A stretch of 53,245 bases of DNA from an uncultured Helicobacteraceae bacterium (GCA_947311765.1 CAMZLS010000005.1:1-53245), one strand, 5' to 3'; shown: positions 24,889-36,919, counted from the stretch's first letter. The notes: generated by a model from the letters alone, not told the origin. Made by a program: numbers and translations.

Positions 24889-25667
24889 GTGAAATTATAG
24901 TAATCGCCAATCAAAAAGGTGGAGTGGGTAAAACAACAACAGCTGTCAATTTAGCCGCTTCATTAGCTGTGGCAGAAAAAAAAGTTTTACTCATAGATGG
25001 TGATCCACAAGCCAATGCAACTACATCTCTAGGGCATAGTCGTAATGATTATGAATTTAATATCTATCATGTTCTTATAGGTACAAAAAAACTTAATGAT
25101 GTTATTTTAAAAACTGCACTTCCAACTCTTAGCCTGGCGCCTTCAAATATAGGTCTTGTAGGGGCTGAAAAAGAGTATTATGATGCAGGAAACTCTAAAG
25201 GTCGCGAGCTGATACTAAAAAAAGCCATATCACAGGTTAAAAAAGATTATGATTATATTATTATAGACTCTCCTCCAGCACTTGGACCAATGACTATTAA
25301 TGCTTTGGCCGCATCAAATTCAGTTATCATTCCTATACAGTGTGAATTTTTTGCACTAGAAGGATTAGCGCAACTTTTAAATACGGTAAAGCTTGTACGA
25401 AAAACTATAAATCCTAAGCTAGCCATTAAAGGGTTTTTGCCTACAATGTATAGCTCTCAAAATAATCTCTCAAAGCAAGTTTTTGCAGATTTACGGCAGC
25501 ATTTTAAAGGAAAATTATTTAAAGATATCGATAATAAATTTATTGTTATCCCTCGAAATGTTAAGCTAGCAGAGAGTCCAAGTTTTGGAAAACCAGCAAT
25601 TTTATATGATGTAAAATCAAGCGGTTCTATCGCATATCAAAATTTAGCATACTCAATATTGGCATAA
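24885..25667 (+). CDS. parA: chromosome partitioning ATPase ParA/Soj
   Basis: The protein is 260 aa. The deviant Walker A motif [15 protein letters not shown] (about 10-24), [12 protein letters not shown] and the Walker B-like [13 protein letters not shown] are all present. With ParB it positions chromosome origins. The start lies in an ATGA overlap with birA, and parB follows one base after the stop. A TSGC-like small ParA of chromosomal type, without an N-terminal DNA-binding extension. Confidence 0.94.
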   Translation: MSEIIVIANQKGGVGKTTTAVNLAASLAVAEKKVLLIDGDPQANATTSLGHSRNDYEFNIYHVLIGTKKLNDVILKTALPTLSLAPSNIGLVGAEKEYYDAGNSKGRELILKKAISQVKKDYDYIIIDSPPALGPMTINALAASNSVIIPIQCEFFALEGLAQLLNTVKLVRKTINPKLAIKGFLPTMYSSQNNLSKQVFADLRQHFKGKLFKDIDNKFIVIPRNVKLAESPSFGKPAILYDVKSSGSIAYQNLAYSILA

Positions 25668-25668
25668 T

Positions 25669-26514
25669 ATGGCAAAAGAAGCTTTAGGAAGAGGACTGGG
25701 TGCGCTCTTAGGTGAAATTGAAGAGGCTTATGAAAATGAGATGCCAATAAGTCATCATGATATTCAAGAGATTTCTCTTTTGGATATAAAACCCAATCCC
25801 TTCCAGCCACGTAAAACATTTGATTCTGAGAATCTTGCACAATTGGCCGAGTCGATTAAAGACCATGGGCTTATTCAGCCTATTATTGTTGTTAAAGAAG
25901 ATGATAAATATATTTTAGTTGCTGGTGAGCGTCGTTGGAGAGCAAGTAAGTTAGCAAAAACTAAAACCATCAAAGCTATTGTAGTTCATATTTCAAAAGA
26001 AGAGATGCGCGAACATGCCTTAATTGAAAACATTCAGCGCGAAGAACTCAATGTGGTTGAGCTGGCACTTGCCTATGAAGAGTTGATTAAAGTACATGAT
26101 TTAACACACGAAGAACTCGGAAAAATGATTCATAAGAGTCGAACCCATATAACGAACACTCTGCGTCTTTTGCAGTTAAATAAAAAAGTACAAAAGGCAC
26201 TTGTTGATGGAAAGATAACAATGGGACATTCTAAAGTTATGATTGGTCTTTCTGATAAAAATCAAGTACTTATAATGAATTCAATAATTGGGCAAAAATT
26301 AAGTGTTCGAGAAGTTGAAGGTATAGTAAAAAATTTAAAAAATGAGCCAAAGACAGAAACTGTAAATTTAAAACAGACAAAAGAGTATGACTATTCTGGG
26401 CTTTTTGAAAAATTATCACAAATAGGTCTTGTCGTTAATGCGAAAAATAATAAACTAACCATAAATTTCAAATCAATGCAAGATGTTGAGCTTCTAATTC
26501 AAGCACTAAAGTAG
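25669..26514 (+). CDS. parB: chromosome partitioning protein ParB/Spo0J
   Basis: The protein is 281 aa. The N-terminus (GRGLGALLGEIEEA) carries the ParA-stimulating peptide. The ParB/CTPase domain shows IKPNPFQPRKTFD, YILVAGERRWRASKLA (CTP-binding box) and HALIENIQREELNVVELA. The central helix-turn-helix reads THEELGKMIHKSRTHITNTLRLL, with a C-terminal dimerisation domain. I did not find a standard parS palindrome nearby. A weak hairpin (AAAGTA/TACTTT) follows the stop. Confidence 0.94.
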   Translation: MAKEALGRGLGALLGEIEEAYENEMPISHHDIQEISLLDIKPNPFQPRKTFDSENLAQLAESIKDHGLIQPIIVVKEDDKYILVAGERRWRASKLAKTKTIKAIVVHISKEEMREHALIENIQREELNVVELALAYEELIKVHDLTHEELGKMIHKSRTHITNTLRLLQLNKKVQKALVDGKITMGHSKVMIGLSDKNQVLIMNSIIGQKLSVREVEGIVKNLKNEPKTETVNLKQTKEYDYSGLFEKLSQIGLVVNAKNNKLTINFKSMQDVELLIQALK

Positions 26515-26597
26515 CTTTTTTACTTTCTTATTCACGATTGTCTAAATTTCTTTATCATTTTGCATTATTTTTAACTATCGTTTTAATTTATAAATAG

Positions 26598-26603
26598 TAT
26601 AAT
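26598..26603 (+). promoter_or_regulatory. -10 element of the ATP synthase cluster
   Basis: TATAAT lies 22 bases before the stronger start of atpF', after a T-rich, roughly periodic upstream region typical of Campylobacterota promoters. It follows the only sizeable gap (110 bases) between parB and the atp genes. Confidence 0.6.
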
Positions 26604-26625
26604 TTTGAAACTTTTAGGAGGTGAT

Positions 26626-27048
26626 ATGTTAGATATTAATCCAATTCTGCTTGCTGGCACAATAATTGTATTTCTCGCGCTTATTGCTGTGCTAAATAGT
26701 TGGCTCTATAATCCTCTTTTTTCTTATATGGAAAAGCGTGATGCAGATATTCAAAAAGATTTGAGTGAAGTTGGAAACAATGACGCTGAAATTGCAGAAT
26801 TAGAAGCGAAAGCGCAGAAGATTATTAGCGATGCTAAACTAGAAGCAGCGGCTACACGAGAAAAAGTTATTGCAGATGCTAAAGTATTAGCAGAGAGCAA
26901 GATGGAAGCTAAACGTGCTACGATGGCTAAAGAGTATGAAGAATTTGAGGCATCTCTTGCAAAAGAGAAAGAAGAATTAAACACAACTCTATTGTCACAG
27001 GTTCCACTGTTTAAAGAAGCTGTAAAAGCTAAATTTGCGCAGATATAG
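26626..27048 (+). CDS. atpF': F0F1 ATP synthase subunit b'
   Basis: The protein is 140 aa from the ATG at 26626, which follows a near-ideal GGAGGTGAT. A TTG seven codons earlier is less likely. One N-terminal membrane helix (PILLAGTIIVFLALIAVLNSWLY) is followed by a long Ala/Glu/Lys coiled coil. It pairs with subunit b to form the peripheral stalk. Two different b-type genes side by side are typical of Campylobacterota, phototrophs and chloroplasts. Confidence 0.9.
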   Translation: MLDINPILLAGTIIVFLALIAVLNSWLYNPLFSYMEKRDADIQKDLSEVGNNDAEIAELEAKAQKIISDAKLEAAATREKVIADAKVLAESKMEAKRATMAKEYEEFEASLAKEKEELNTTLLSQVPLFKEAVKAKFAQI

Positions 27049-27056
27049 GGGTTTCG

Positions 27057-27569
27057 ATGGGTAAAATTCTACTTACATTAGTAACGATGTCGGTTTTTGC
27101 TTTTGCTTCTGATGGAGGCGAAGGCGGGACTGATATTGTTCAACGCAGTGTTAACTTTATTATTTTTGCGGGGATACTTTACTATCTTCTTGCAGATCCA
27201 ATAAAAAACTTTTTTCAAGGTCGTACAGCTGGCATAAGAGCTGAACTAGACCGTGTACAAGAGAAGATGAAAGAGTCAAAAACTGCAAAAGAGGTGGCTC
27301 TTCAGAAAATTGAAGATGCTGAAAAATTTGTAGCAGACCTTATTGAGTCTTCAAAAAAAGAGAACAGAATCTTAAATGATCATATCATGAAACAATGTGA
27401 TGCTGATCTTGAGAATATTGAAAAACAAAATGCTTCATTAATGAATCTTGAGCAGAGAAAAATGCTTAGAAATCTTGTTGATAGTGTAATGAGTGATCTT
27501 TTAGATGAAGAGACTGCAAGTTTTAATCAAAAAGCTATGGCACAACTTATTATGAAGAAGGTAGCATAG
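27057..27569 (+). CDS. atpF: F0F1 ATP synthase subunit b
   Basis: The protein is 170 aa. An N-terminal hydrophobic, signal-like segment (MGKILLTLVTMSVFAFAS) is followed by a second membrane helix (VNFIIFAGILYYLLADPI) and a long charged coiled coil. This two-hydrophobic-segment form is normal for the b subunit in this phylum. It is eight bases after atpF' and one base before atpH. Confidence 0.9.
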   Translation: MGKILLTLVTMSVFAFASDGGEGGTDIVQRSVNFIIFAGILYYLLADPIKNFFQGRTAGIRAELDRVQEKMKESKTAKEVALQKIEDAEKFVADLIESSKKENRILNDHIMKQCDADLENIEKQNASLMNLEQRKMLRNLVDSVMSDLLDEETASFNQKAMAQLIMKKVA

Positions 27570-27570
27570 T

Positions 27571-28104
27571 ATGGAAGAGCTAGTTGCAAAACGTTATATA
27601 AAAGCGATGCGTGAAAGTACTGATGGTTCTGATTTTGAATCAATGACTGAGGTATTTGATGCACTTGCTTTATCATTTAAAAATGACAAGTTTATTCAAA
27701 TTGTCTCTAGTCCTGATGTTTCACTTGAAGAGAAAAGAGATCTCTTAGTTGATTCAGTAAAAAATATTAAAAATCAGAAAATTGAAAACTTTCTCTCTCT
27801 ATTGGCAGAAAATGGGCGAATTGATATTATTCCTGCAATTGCTATTGAGATGAAAAAAGAGCTTGCTCGTGAAAAAAATTCATTTGTAGGTAAAGTTTTT
27901 AGCAATGGAAATATTACGAAAAAAGTCATTCAAGATCTTGGTTCTGGATTAGGTAAAAAAGTTGGATCAACAATAATGCTTGAATTTATCAAGTCTGACT
28001 ATGATGGCGTCAAAGTGGAAGTAGATGATTTAGGAATTGAGATTAACTTTTCAAAAAATCGTCTAAATTCACAAATGATAGATCATATATTAAAAGCAAT
28101 TTAA
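27571..28104 (+). CDS. atpH: F0F1 ATP synthase subunit delta
   Basis: The protein is 177 aa with the OSCP/delta fold: an N-terminal helical bundle beginning VAKRYIKAM, FLSLLAENGRIDIIPAIAIE in the middle, and the C-terminal GLGKKVGSTIMLEFIKSDYDGVKVEVDDLGIE. It joins the peripheral stalk to the top of the F1 alpha3beta3 head. The family's usual length is about 175-180. It precedes atpA with a 21-base gap containing AGAGGAG. Confidence 0.92.
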   Translation: MEELVAKRYIKAMRESTDGSDFESMTEVFDALALSFKNDKFIQIVSSPDVSLEEKRDLLVDSVKNIKNQKIENFLSLLAENGRIDIIPAIAIEMKKELAREKNSFVGKVFSNGNITKKVIQDLGSGLGKKVGSTIMLEFIKSDYDGVKVEVDDLGIEINFSKNRLNSQMIDHILKAI

Positions 28105-28125
28105 GCTTATGAGAGGAGAAAAGTA

Positions 28126-29643
28126 GTGGTAGCAAAAATAAAAGCTGATGAAATTAGTTCAATTATCAAAGAACGTATTGAAAATTTTGAGTTGAGCGTT
28201 GATATTAATGAAACAGGTAAGGTCGTCACATATGCTGATGGTGTTGCACAAGTTTATGGTCTTAATAATGTTATGGCCGGAGAAATGGTTGAATTTGAAG
28301 AGGGGACTCAGGGTCTCGTTCTTAACCTTGAAGAGAGTAGCGTAGGTGTTGTTATTCTTGGTGGTGGTAAAGAGATTCGTGAAGGTATGAGTGTAAAGCG
28401 TCTTAATAAACTGCTTAAAGTTCCTGTCGGTGATGCAATGCTTGGTCGTGTCGTGAATGCTCTTGGTGAGCCTATAGATGGTAAAGGTCCTATTGAAGCT
28501 ACTGAAACTCGTTTTGTAGAAGAGAAAGCGCCTGGTATTATGGAGCGTAAATCGGTTCATGAGCCAATGGCTACAGGTATTAAGGCAATTGATGCACTCG
28601 TTCCTATCGGTCGTGGTCAGCGTGAGCTTATTATTGGTGACCGCCAAACTGGTAAGACTACAGTTGCACTAGACACTATCATTAACCAAAAAGGTAACGG
28701 TGTTGCATGTATCTATGTGGCTATTGGTCAAAAAGAGTCAACAGTTGCTCAAATTATCCGTCGTCTTGAAGAGCACGGAGCATTAGAATATACTATCATT
28801 GTTTCTGCTACTGCTGCAGAAGCTGCTGCACTTCAATTCCTTGCGCCATATACTGGTGTAACTATGGGTGAATATTTTCGTGACAATGCACGTCATGGCC
28901 TGATTGTTTATGATGATTTATCTAAACATGCGGTAGCGTATCGTGAGATGTCACTTATACTTCGTCGTCCTCCAGGTCGTGAAGCGTATCCTGGTGATGT
29001 TTTCTATCTACACTCTCGTCTTCTTGAGCGTGCTGCAAAAGTTAACGATGATGAGGGCGGCGGATCATTAACTGCTCTTCCAATTATTGAAACACAAGAG
29101 GGTGATGTTGCGGCATATATTCCGACAAATGTTATCTCAATTACAGATGGTCAAATTTTCCTTGAGACAGAACTGTTTAACTCAGGTATCCGTCCAGCAA
29201 TTAATGTCGGTCTTTCAGTATCTCGTGTTGGTGGGGCTGCTCAGATTAAAGCAACAAAACAAGTAGCTGGTACACTGCGTCTTGATCTTGCTCAGTATCG
29301 TGAACTTCAAGCGTTTGCTCAGTTTGCATCTGATCTTGATGAGACAAGTCGTAATCAGTTAGAGCGTGGTCAGCGTATGGTTGAAGTATTAAAACAGCCT
29401 CCATTCTCTCCTCTTACGGCAGAGAAGCAAGTTCTTATTATCTTTGCTGGAAATCAAGGTTTCTTGGATGATATGGATGCAAGCAATGTTGTTCGTTTCG
29501 AAGCAGAACTTTATCCATTTATTGAAGCATCGTATCCTCAAATTTTTGAGAATATTAGAAGCGCATCAAAAGTTGATGATGACACAAGTGCTCTTATGAA
29601 AAAAGCACTTGAAGAGTTTAAAGCAACTTTTGTAGCTAACTAA
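28126..29643 (+). CDS. atpA: F0F1 ATP synthase subunit alpha
   Basis: The protein is 505 aa and starts with GTG ([22 protein letters not shown]) after GAGAGGAG. It holds the non-catalytic nucleotide site. Walker A is [12 protein letters not shown] (about 170-181), and the family signature [17 protein letters not shown] is present. It is co-transcribed with atpH and atpG. The length and residues are fully conventional. Confidence 0.97.
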   Translation: MVAKIKADEISSIIKERIENFELSVDINETGKVVTYADGVAQVYGLNNVMAGEMVEFEEGTQGLVLNLEESSVGVVILGGGKEIREGMSVKRLNKLLKVPVGDAMLGRVVNALGEPIDGKGPIEATETRFVEEKAPGIMERKSVHEPMATGIKAIDALVPIGRGQRELIIGDRQTGKTTVALDTIINQKGNGVACIYVAIGQKESTVAQIIRRLEEHGALEYTIIVSATAAEAAALQFLAPYTGVTMGEYFRDNARHGLIVYDDLSKHAVAYREMSLILRRPPGREAYPGDVFYLHSRLLERAAKVNDDEGGGSLTALPIIETQEGDVAAYIPTNVISITDGQIFLETELFNSGIRPAINVGLSVSRVGGAAQIKATKQVAGTLRLDLAQYRELQAFAQFASDLDETSRNQLERGQRMVEVLKQPPFSPLTAEKQVLIIFAGNQGFLDDMDASNVVRFEAELYPFIEASYPQIFENIRSASKVDDDTSALMKKALEEFKATFVAN

Positions 29644-29651
29644 GGACTAAT

Positions 29652-31954
<2,303 letters not shown>

Positions 31955-31978
31955 TTCGGTAGCTTTTAAAGGACAAAT

Positions 31979-32371
31979 ATGGAAACTTTAAAACTCGAAG
32001 TTATTACTCCAAGTGGCGCCATCTATGATGGTTTGGCACTGAGTGTAACTTTACCTGGTGATGAAGGTGAATTCGGAGTGCTTCCGCATCACGCTACATT
32101 AACGACACTGCTTAAAACTGGTGTTATAGATATAGAAAAAGAAGATAAAACTGTTGAATCAGTTGTGGTTAATTGGGGTGTTGTTCAAGTTGATGAAGCT
32201 AAAGTTGTAGTTCTCGTAGATGGTGCAGTAGCAATTCGTGGTGAAAATGAAAGTGATATTGCTCAAGCTCTTGATGAGGCTAAGACTTTAATTCATGATA
32301 TTTCTGATTCTAATATTGCTATTGCTTCAGTATCAGCAAAACTTGAGTCAGCAGCACAAAAACTCTTTTAA
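31979..32371 (+). CDS. atpC: F0F1 ATP synthase subunit epsilon
   Basis: The protein is 130 aa. The N-terminal beta-sandwich (TLKLEVITPSGAIYDG, LPGDEGEFGVLPHHATLTTLL) and short helical C-terminus match subunit epsilon, which couples and can inhibit the motor. The gene is followed by tolQ after only three bases, so the ATP synthase and Tol genes probably share a transcript. Confidence 0.93.
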   Translation: METLKLEVITPSGAIYDGLALSVTLPGDEGEFGVLPHHATLTTLLKTGVIDIEKEDKTVESVVVNWGVVQVDEAKVVVLVDGAVAIRGENESDIAQALDEAKTLIHDISDSNIAIASVSAKLESAAQKLF

Positions 32372-32374
32372 TAT

Positions 32375-32935
32375 ATGTTAGATTTCTTCATAGATTTTTA
32401 TCTTAAAAGTCATCCTGCGACAATTTTTGTCTTGGGATTACTTTGCGTATATTTTATAGCTTTGGTGTGGATTTTTATATACCGTTATTTTTCCTTAAAA
32501 CAGTGGATTTCTAAAGAGACAGCTTCTTTGGAGGCTTTGCTTCTTGGTGCACCAACGGTGTCTGAACTCTCCTATCTTAGCCATTTTATAAAAACCTCTT
32601 CTAAAATTAAGCGTGAAATTTTTGATTTAAGTACCTTTTCTGCTACAAAAGATGCAACTAGGGGTCTCTCTTTTCTCTCTATTGTAGCTTCGACTGCACC
32701 TTTTATAGGTCTTTTTGGAACTGTTGTCTCTATTTTAGATACTTTCTCTCATATAGGACAAGCTAGTGGAACGATGAGTGTTATTGCTGCAGGTGTTTCT
32801 GATGCTCTTGTCGCAACTGCTAGTGGTATTTTTGTAGCAATTTTTGCATATACTTTTCATCAAGTTTTAAAGCGTCAATCTTTTGATCTTATCGGTTTGA
32901 TTCGTATGCAGAGTGACGCACTCTTAGCGCGTTAG
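32375..32935 (+). CDS. tolQ: TolQ/ExbB-family proton channel protein
   Basis: The protein is 186 aa with three predicted membrane helices: one near the N-terminus (PATIFVLGLLCVYFIALVW), two later (FLSIVASTAPFIGLFGTVVSIL and ALVATASGIFVAIFAY). The segment STAPFIGLFGTV is the family's conserved pore region. With TolR it forms the proton-driven motor that energises TolA. It is called TolQ because tolB and pal follow; ExbB is the alternative by sequence alone. It starts three bases after atpC. Confidence 0.85.
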   Translation: MLDFFIDFYLKSHPATIFVLGLLCVYFIALVWIFIYRYFSLKQWISKETASLEALLLGAPTVSELSYLSHFIKTSSKIKREIFDLSTFSATKDATRGLSFLSIVASTAPFIGLFGTVVSILDTFSHIGQASGTMSVIAAGVSDALVATASGIFVAIFAYTFHQVLKRQSFDLIGLIRMQSDALLAR

Positions 32936-32943
32936 GTTTTATT

Positions 32944-33336
32944 ATGTATTATGATTGGGATGAAAAGCCTGAGTTAAACATAACACCACTTGTGGATGTT
33001 ATGTTAGTCTTATTGGCTATTTTAATGGTGATTGCTCCCAATATTGTCTATGAAGAGCTTATAAACTTACCTCAAGGTTCCGCGCAAAAAGTCGTATCAA
33101 AAGCCCGTTCTATTCATATTAGTATTAATGAAAAAAAAGAGCTGAAGGTCAATAATAATAATTTTGAACTCCTTGGCTTTGAAGATAATTTTTACGGGTA
33201 TTCTCAAAAATTGAATAAAAAATCTTCAGTGATGATTAGTGCAGATAGAAGCTTGGATTATGGGCTTGTTATGTCTATTTTAGCTGCTGTAAAGCATGCT
33301 GGTTTTAGTGAAGTCTCTTTAGCAACCAATGGTTAG
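32944..33336 (+). CDS. tolR: TolR/ExbD-family motor protein
   Basis: The protein is 130 aa: a short cytoplasmic start, one membrane helix with the essential acidic residue in LNITPLVDVMLVLLAILMV (Asp18), and a periplasmic domain (ISADRSLDYGLVMSILAAVKHAGFSEVSLAT). This is the normal ExbD/TolR size. It overlaps the next gene by eight bases. Confidence 0.88.
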   Translation: MYYDWDEKPELNITPLVDVMLVLLAILMVIAPNIVYEELINLPQGSAQKVVSKARSIHISINEKKELKVNNNNFELLGFEDNFYGYSQKLNKKSSVMISADRSLDYGLVMSILAAVKHAGFSEVSLATNG

Positions 33337-34084
33337 AAACGACTCACTTTTTTACCTAAGCGGATTTATTTCGTTTTTACTTTTTTTTTCTGTTACAGCA
33401 CCTTTTGGATATATGCTTGTTATAGATAAAACTCCTAAGAGTTTTGCATTAAAAAAAGATACTTATATAAAAGTATCGATTGATTTGACAGAAGATAAAC
33501 CTGTCAAGAAACAGAAAAAACAAGTGAAAAAGATAAAAAAAAATATTGTAAAAAAACAGGAAATTCAGAAGAAAAAAACTGCAAAACCTGCTGACTTTTC
33601 ATCTCTTTTTTCAAATGTAAAAGCACAAAAAATTGTGTATAAAAAACATAAGCCTGAAGAGAAAAAGATTGATACTGCACGGATTAAACAGATTCAAAAG
33701 CGTATCAAGACAAGTTCTAAAAGAGACTCAAGTGCAAGTAAAGCAATAGAATCATTGAAAATATCAAAATCATCTGATAGTGATAATTCAAAATCATTCT
33801 CTACTGCGGCGCAAATCAATGTATTAAAAGCAAAAATTACCGAAATTATCCATAGTCGTTTTATTGTTGATACTACGATGTTAGGAAATGTCGTTACAAT
33901 ACGCATTGCAATTGATGCTAATGGCAAAATGACTTCTTATAAAATATTGCGAACATCAGCAAGTGAAGCGCTTAATGAAGAAGCGCATAAGTTAGAACAA
34001 AGATTGTTACATGTAACATTTCCAATTACAAAAGATTATAAGCCTTATAGTCTAAATTTTAATCTAATACCTGAGGAAAAATGA
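33329..34084 (+). CDS. tolA: TolA/TonB-like energy transducer
   Basis: The protein is 251 aa. An N-terminal membrane helix (LFYLSGFISFLLFFSVTAPFGYML in part) is followed by a Lys-rich periplasmic linker (KKQKKQVKKIKKNIVKKQ), and a C-terminal TonB-like domain (VVTIRIAIDANGKMTSYKILRTSASEALN in part). Position between tolR and tolB argues for TolA. The C-terminal domain belongs to the TonB/TolA C-terminal superfamily and could equally be called TonB. It overlaps tolB by four bases. Confidence 0.8.
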   Translation: MVRNDSLFYLSGFISFLLFFSVTAPFGYMLVIDKTPKSFALKKDTYIKVSIDLTEDKPVKKQKKQVKKIKKNIVKKQEIQKKKTAKPADFSSLFSNVKAQKIVYKKHKPEEKKIDTARIKQIQKRIKTSSKRDSSASKAIESLKISKSSDSDNSKSFSTAAQINVLKAKITEIIHSRFIVDTTMLGNVVTIRIAIDANGKMTSYKILRTSASEALNEEAHKLEQRLLHVTFPITKDYKPYSLNFNLIPEEK

Positions 34085-35331
34085 TGCGTTATATTTTATT
34101 ACTATGTTTTGTGATTTTCAATCTAAATTCGGCTGACTTAACACTTGATATATCAAAGCAGGTAGATTCTTTACCCTCTTTAGTTATTGAAAATAGTAGT
34201 GGAGTTAATACTACTCTTAATAAAAGATTCTTGCGTTCACTTATTAGTGATATGAATGTTTTGAGTATTTTTAATGTTGATAGACATTCACTAATAGTAG
34301 ATTTTGATGATACAGATATAAGTCGTGAGGCTAGAAAAAGTAATTATGTCTTACGCTTTAAGATTGAATCTTTAGATGATTCTTCATATAGAACTGAAAT
34401 TAAGTTTTTTGAGTACAACAAAATGGTTTTGCAAAAGAGCTACACTATTCATAAAGAAAATCTCTACGTTTTTGTTGCCCATGCTATCGCTTATGATGTG
34501 AATAAGGTTATGGGTGAAGAGAGTGTAGAGTGGATGAAAAATAAAGTCATCATTGCGAAACTTTCAGCACGCAATGAGAGTGAAATCGTAATTACAGACT
34601 ACACACTTACTTATCAACATACAGTCATCAAAGGAGGGCTTAATGTATTTCCTCAGTGGGCTAATAAGGCACAAGATGCTTTTTACTATACATCATTAGG
34701 TGGTTTTAAGCCTACCTTGTATCGTCTTGATACAAGAACAGGTAAAAAAAGAAAAATTATCTCATCTGACGGTATGATGATCTGTTCTGATGTAAGTGCA
34801 GATGGTGAAAAGCTTTTGCTTACTATGGCGCCTAGTGGACAACCTGATATCTATTTATATGATGTTCGTAGCGGTAGATATCAAAGAGTGACTAAATATC
34901 GTGGTATAGATGTTAGTGGACAGTTTATGGATAAGGAAAATATTGTATTTATCTCCAATAGAATGGGCTATCCAAATGTTTTTTCTAAAAAGATAGGTGC
35001 TAAGAGTGTTGAGCAGATGGTCTATTATGGAAAAAATAATGTAGCGTGTAGTGCTCATAAAGAGTATATAGTTTACAAATCTCGTGAAACATCTAATGCT
35101 TTTTCCCCCAACACCTTTAATTTACATCTTATTTCTACTAAAACAGATTTTATTCGTCGCTTAACTGCAACAGGTGTTAATGAATTTCCTCGTTTCTCTG
35201 AAGATGGAAGTGTGATTCTATTTATAAAAAATTATAAAAATCAGAGTTCAATAGGTGTCGTACGTTTAGCATATAACAAAAACTATCTTTTTCCTTTAAA
35301 AATGGGAAAAATTCAATCTTTAGATTGGTAA
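34081..35331 (+). CDS. tolB: Tol-Pal system protein TolB
   Basis: The protein is 416 aa. A signal peptide (MMRYILLLCFVIFNLNSA) exports it to the periplasm. The N-terminal domain leads into a six-bladed beta-propeller with WD-like repeats (PQWANKAQDAFYYTS, SSDGMMICSDVSADGEKLLLTMAPSG in part, RGIDVSGQFMDKENIVFIS, GVNEFPRFSEDGSVILFI). TolB docks on Pal. The two successive ATG codons overlap the tolA stop. An 85-base gap with a new promoter separates it from pal. Confidence 0.9.
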   Translation: MMRYILLLCFVIFNLNSADLTLDISKQVDSLPSLVIENSSGVNTTLNKRFLRSLISDMNVLSIFNVDRHSLIVDFDDTDISREARKSNYVLRFKIESLDDSSYRTEIKFFEYNKMVLQKSYTIHKENLYVFVAHAIAYDVNKVMGEESVEWMKNKVIIAKLSARNESEIVITDYTLTYQHTVIKGGLNVFPQWANKAQDAFYYTSLGGFKPTLYRLDTRTGKKRKIISSDGMMICSDVSADGEKLLLTMAPSGQPDIYLYDVRSGRYQRVTKYRGIDVSGQFMDKENIVFISNRMGYPNVFSKKIGAKSVEQMVYYGKNNVACSAHKEYIVYKSRETSNAFSPNTFNLHLISTKTDFIRRLTATGVNEFPRFSEDGSVILFIKNYKNQSSIGVVRLAYNKNYLFPLKMGKIQSLDW

Positions 35332-35380
35332 GTGTTGATATATTGTTTTTTTATTTCTTATTCATTAAAGAAAAATTTGA

Positions 35381-35386
35381 TACAAT
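35381..35386 (+). promoter_or_regulatory. -10 element upstream of pal
   Basis: TACAAT in TTTGATACAATAGCAC lies 31 bases before the pal start codon, after T-rich sequence. It would allow separate, stronger expression of the abundant lipoprotein Pal. Confidence 0.5.
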
Positions 35387-35416
35387 AGCACTAATTTAAA
35401 TCAAGGGTATCTGATA

Positions 35417-35965
35417 ATGAAAAAAGTTTTACTTTCTAGCGCTATCGTAGCAGCTTTATTATTCACGGGTTGTAGTTCTAAGGATCCATCAATTGATGCA
35501 ACAAATGGTGCAGGTTCTGGGCAAAATGCTAACAATAATGCAAATACTGAAGCTGTTAATGCTACAGACATCATGGTAAATGAAAATAACACCGCCGATA
35601 GCAATGAGATGAGTATGAGTGCTCTGGAGTCTCAAATGCAATCAGTATACTTTAATTTTGATCAATTTTCGCTTTCAAATTCAATGAGCGAAAAAGTAAG
35701 TGATAATGCAGCTTTAGCAACTACAAAAGCTAGCGCTTACATGATAAAAGTAGAAGGCAATTGTGATGAGTGGGGTAGTGACGAGTATAATTACGCATTA
35801 GGACTTAAGCGTGCTAATAATGCAAAAGCAATGCTTATTGAAAATGGTGTCTCTTCAGAGCGTATTTCAATGGTAAGCTATGGTGAAAGCAATCCAGTAT
35901 GTAATGATAAAACAAAAGAGTGTTGGGCTGAGAACCGTCGCGTAGATTTTAAACTTCTTCCGTAA
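35417..35965 (+). CDS. pal: peptidoglycan-associated lipoprotein Pal
   Basis: The protein is 182 aa. The signal peptide ends in lipobox FTGCSS (Cys19). A low-complexity Asn/Ala/Glu linker is followed by an OmpA-like peptidoglycan-binding domain: VYFNFDQFSLS, VEGNCDEWGSDEYNYALGLKRA and SYGESNPVCNDKTKECWAENRRVDF. The OmpA-family DAP-contact residues Asp and Arg are present. It anchors the outer membrane to the wall together with TolB. cpoB starts directly after the stop. Confidence 0.94.
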   Translation: MKKVLLSSAIVAALLFTGCSSKDPSIDATNGAGSGQNANNNANTEAVNATDIMVNENNTADSNEMSMSALESQMQSVYFNFDQFSLSNSMSEKVSDNAALATTKASAYMIKVEGNCDEWGSDEYNYALGLKRANNAKAMLIENGVSSERISMVSYGESNPVCNDKTKECWAENRRVDFKLLP

Positions 35966-36871
35966 ATGTATCTAAGACTTTTTCTACTTTTTACTCCTTT
36001 TCTGCTATCAGCTGCTGAACCTTCGGTGTTTGGAGCTGGTAACTTAGATTCTCAGAACCCTTATGGTTTAACAGAGACCGAAAAGCATATTCTCTCCAAT
36101 AAAAAAGTTCTTGATACTATTGAGAAAAAAACTTTTAATCAAATTAGTCGTGTAGAATCCATTCAAGAACGCCTTGATGGTCTTCAAACTATTGTTGAAG
36201 GTTTGAATCAAAAAAGTCAATCTAATAAAATTGAATTAAAAAAACTTCAAAGTAGCACTGAAATGAGTGTGCTCCAAGCAGATGAGCGAGAGAAACTACT
36301 TTCTGATAAGATAAATACTAATGAGGCAAGTATTCTTCAGCTCAAAGAAGTTTTAACAGAATTTTCTTCAATGATTGATACTATAAATACAAATTATGTT
36401 TCAAAAGAAGAATTTAATGCCGTTATAAAAGATATCAATACTTTTAAAACGAGTGTGGCGAAAAGTCTAAAAGGGAAGTCAAAAAGTAAAAATTCAACTT
36501 ATAAGGGTATGAGTAAAGCTGAAATAGCTAAAAAAGCAGAGCAACTTTATCGTGAGAAATTTTATACAAAGGCAATTGAGTATTATACTTATCTTATAGA
36601 AAACAATTATAAACCTGCGCGTGCACATTATATGATCGCAGAAATGTGGTATTATCGTAAAAATTATAAAAAAGCTATCGCTTATTTTAAAGAGAGTGCG
36701 AGACGTTATGATAAGGCTTCATATATGCCAACGCTTCTTTTACATAGTGCAGTCGCAATGGAAAAAACAGGTGACATAGCTAATGCGAAAGCATTTTTGA
36801 ATGCGCTCATTTCATCATATCCAGATAGCAAGTTAGCGGATGATGCTGAAGTAAGATTGTCTAAGCTCTAA
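35966..36871 (+). CDS. cpoB: Tol-Pal system protein CpoB/YbgF-like
   Basis: The protein is 301 aa. A signal peptide (MYLRLFLLFTPFLLSAA) precedes a long trimerising coiled coil (about 35-140) and a C-terminal TPR region (MSKAEIAKKAEQLYREKFYTKAIEYYTYLIENN, ARAHYMIAEMWYYRKNYKKAIAYFKESARRY, each in part). This is the YbgF/CpoB architecture. It coordinates Tol-Pal with wall synthesis in E. coli. It follows pal without a gap and ends the operon at a small hairpin. Confidence 0.85.
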   Translation: MYLRLFLLFTPFLLSAAEPSVFGAGNLDSQNPYGLTETEKHILSNKKVLDTIEKKTFNQISRVESIQERLDGLQTIVEGLNQKSQSNKIELKKLQSSTEMSVLQADEREKLLSDKINTNEASILQLKEVLTEFSSMIDTINTNYVSKEEFNAVIKDINTFKTSVAKSLKGKSKSKNSTYKGMSKAEIAKKAEQLYREKFYTKAIEYYTYLIENNYKPARAHYMIAEMWYYRKNYKKAIAYFKESARRYDKASYMPTLLLHSAVAMEKTGDIANAKAFLNALISSYPDSKLADDAEVRLSKL

Positions 36872-36889
36872 GAGTTAAAAGACTCTTTT
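36870..36889 (+). terminator. short hairpin after cpoB
   Basis: AAGAGT, loop TAAAAG, ACTCTT and then further T residues lie directly at the cpoB stop codon. The stem is only 6 bp and AT-rich, so this is a weak terminator candidate. Confidence 0.4.
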
Positions 36890-36913
36890 CAGCGTCATCA
36901 TAATTTTATATGA

Positions 36914-36919
36914 TAAAAT
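36914..36919 (+). promoter_or_regulatory. -10 element upstream of slyD
   Basis: TAAAAT in ATGATAAAATCCCG lies 32 bases before the slyD start. It is the likely start point of the slyD-fis-fabD-amidase transcript. Confidence 0.45.

Noticed and set aside
24885-26620. Search for a parS site near parA-parB
   Set aside because: I saw no TGTTTCACGTGAAACA-like palindrome in the window. The TACATGTA palindrome is not a known parS form, and it is absent from the parAB region itself.
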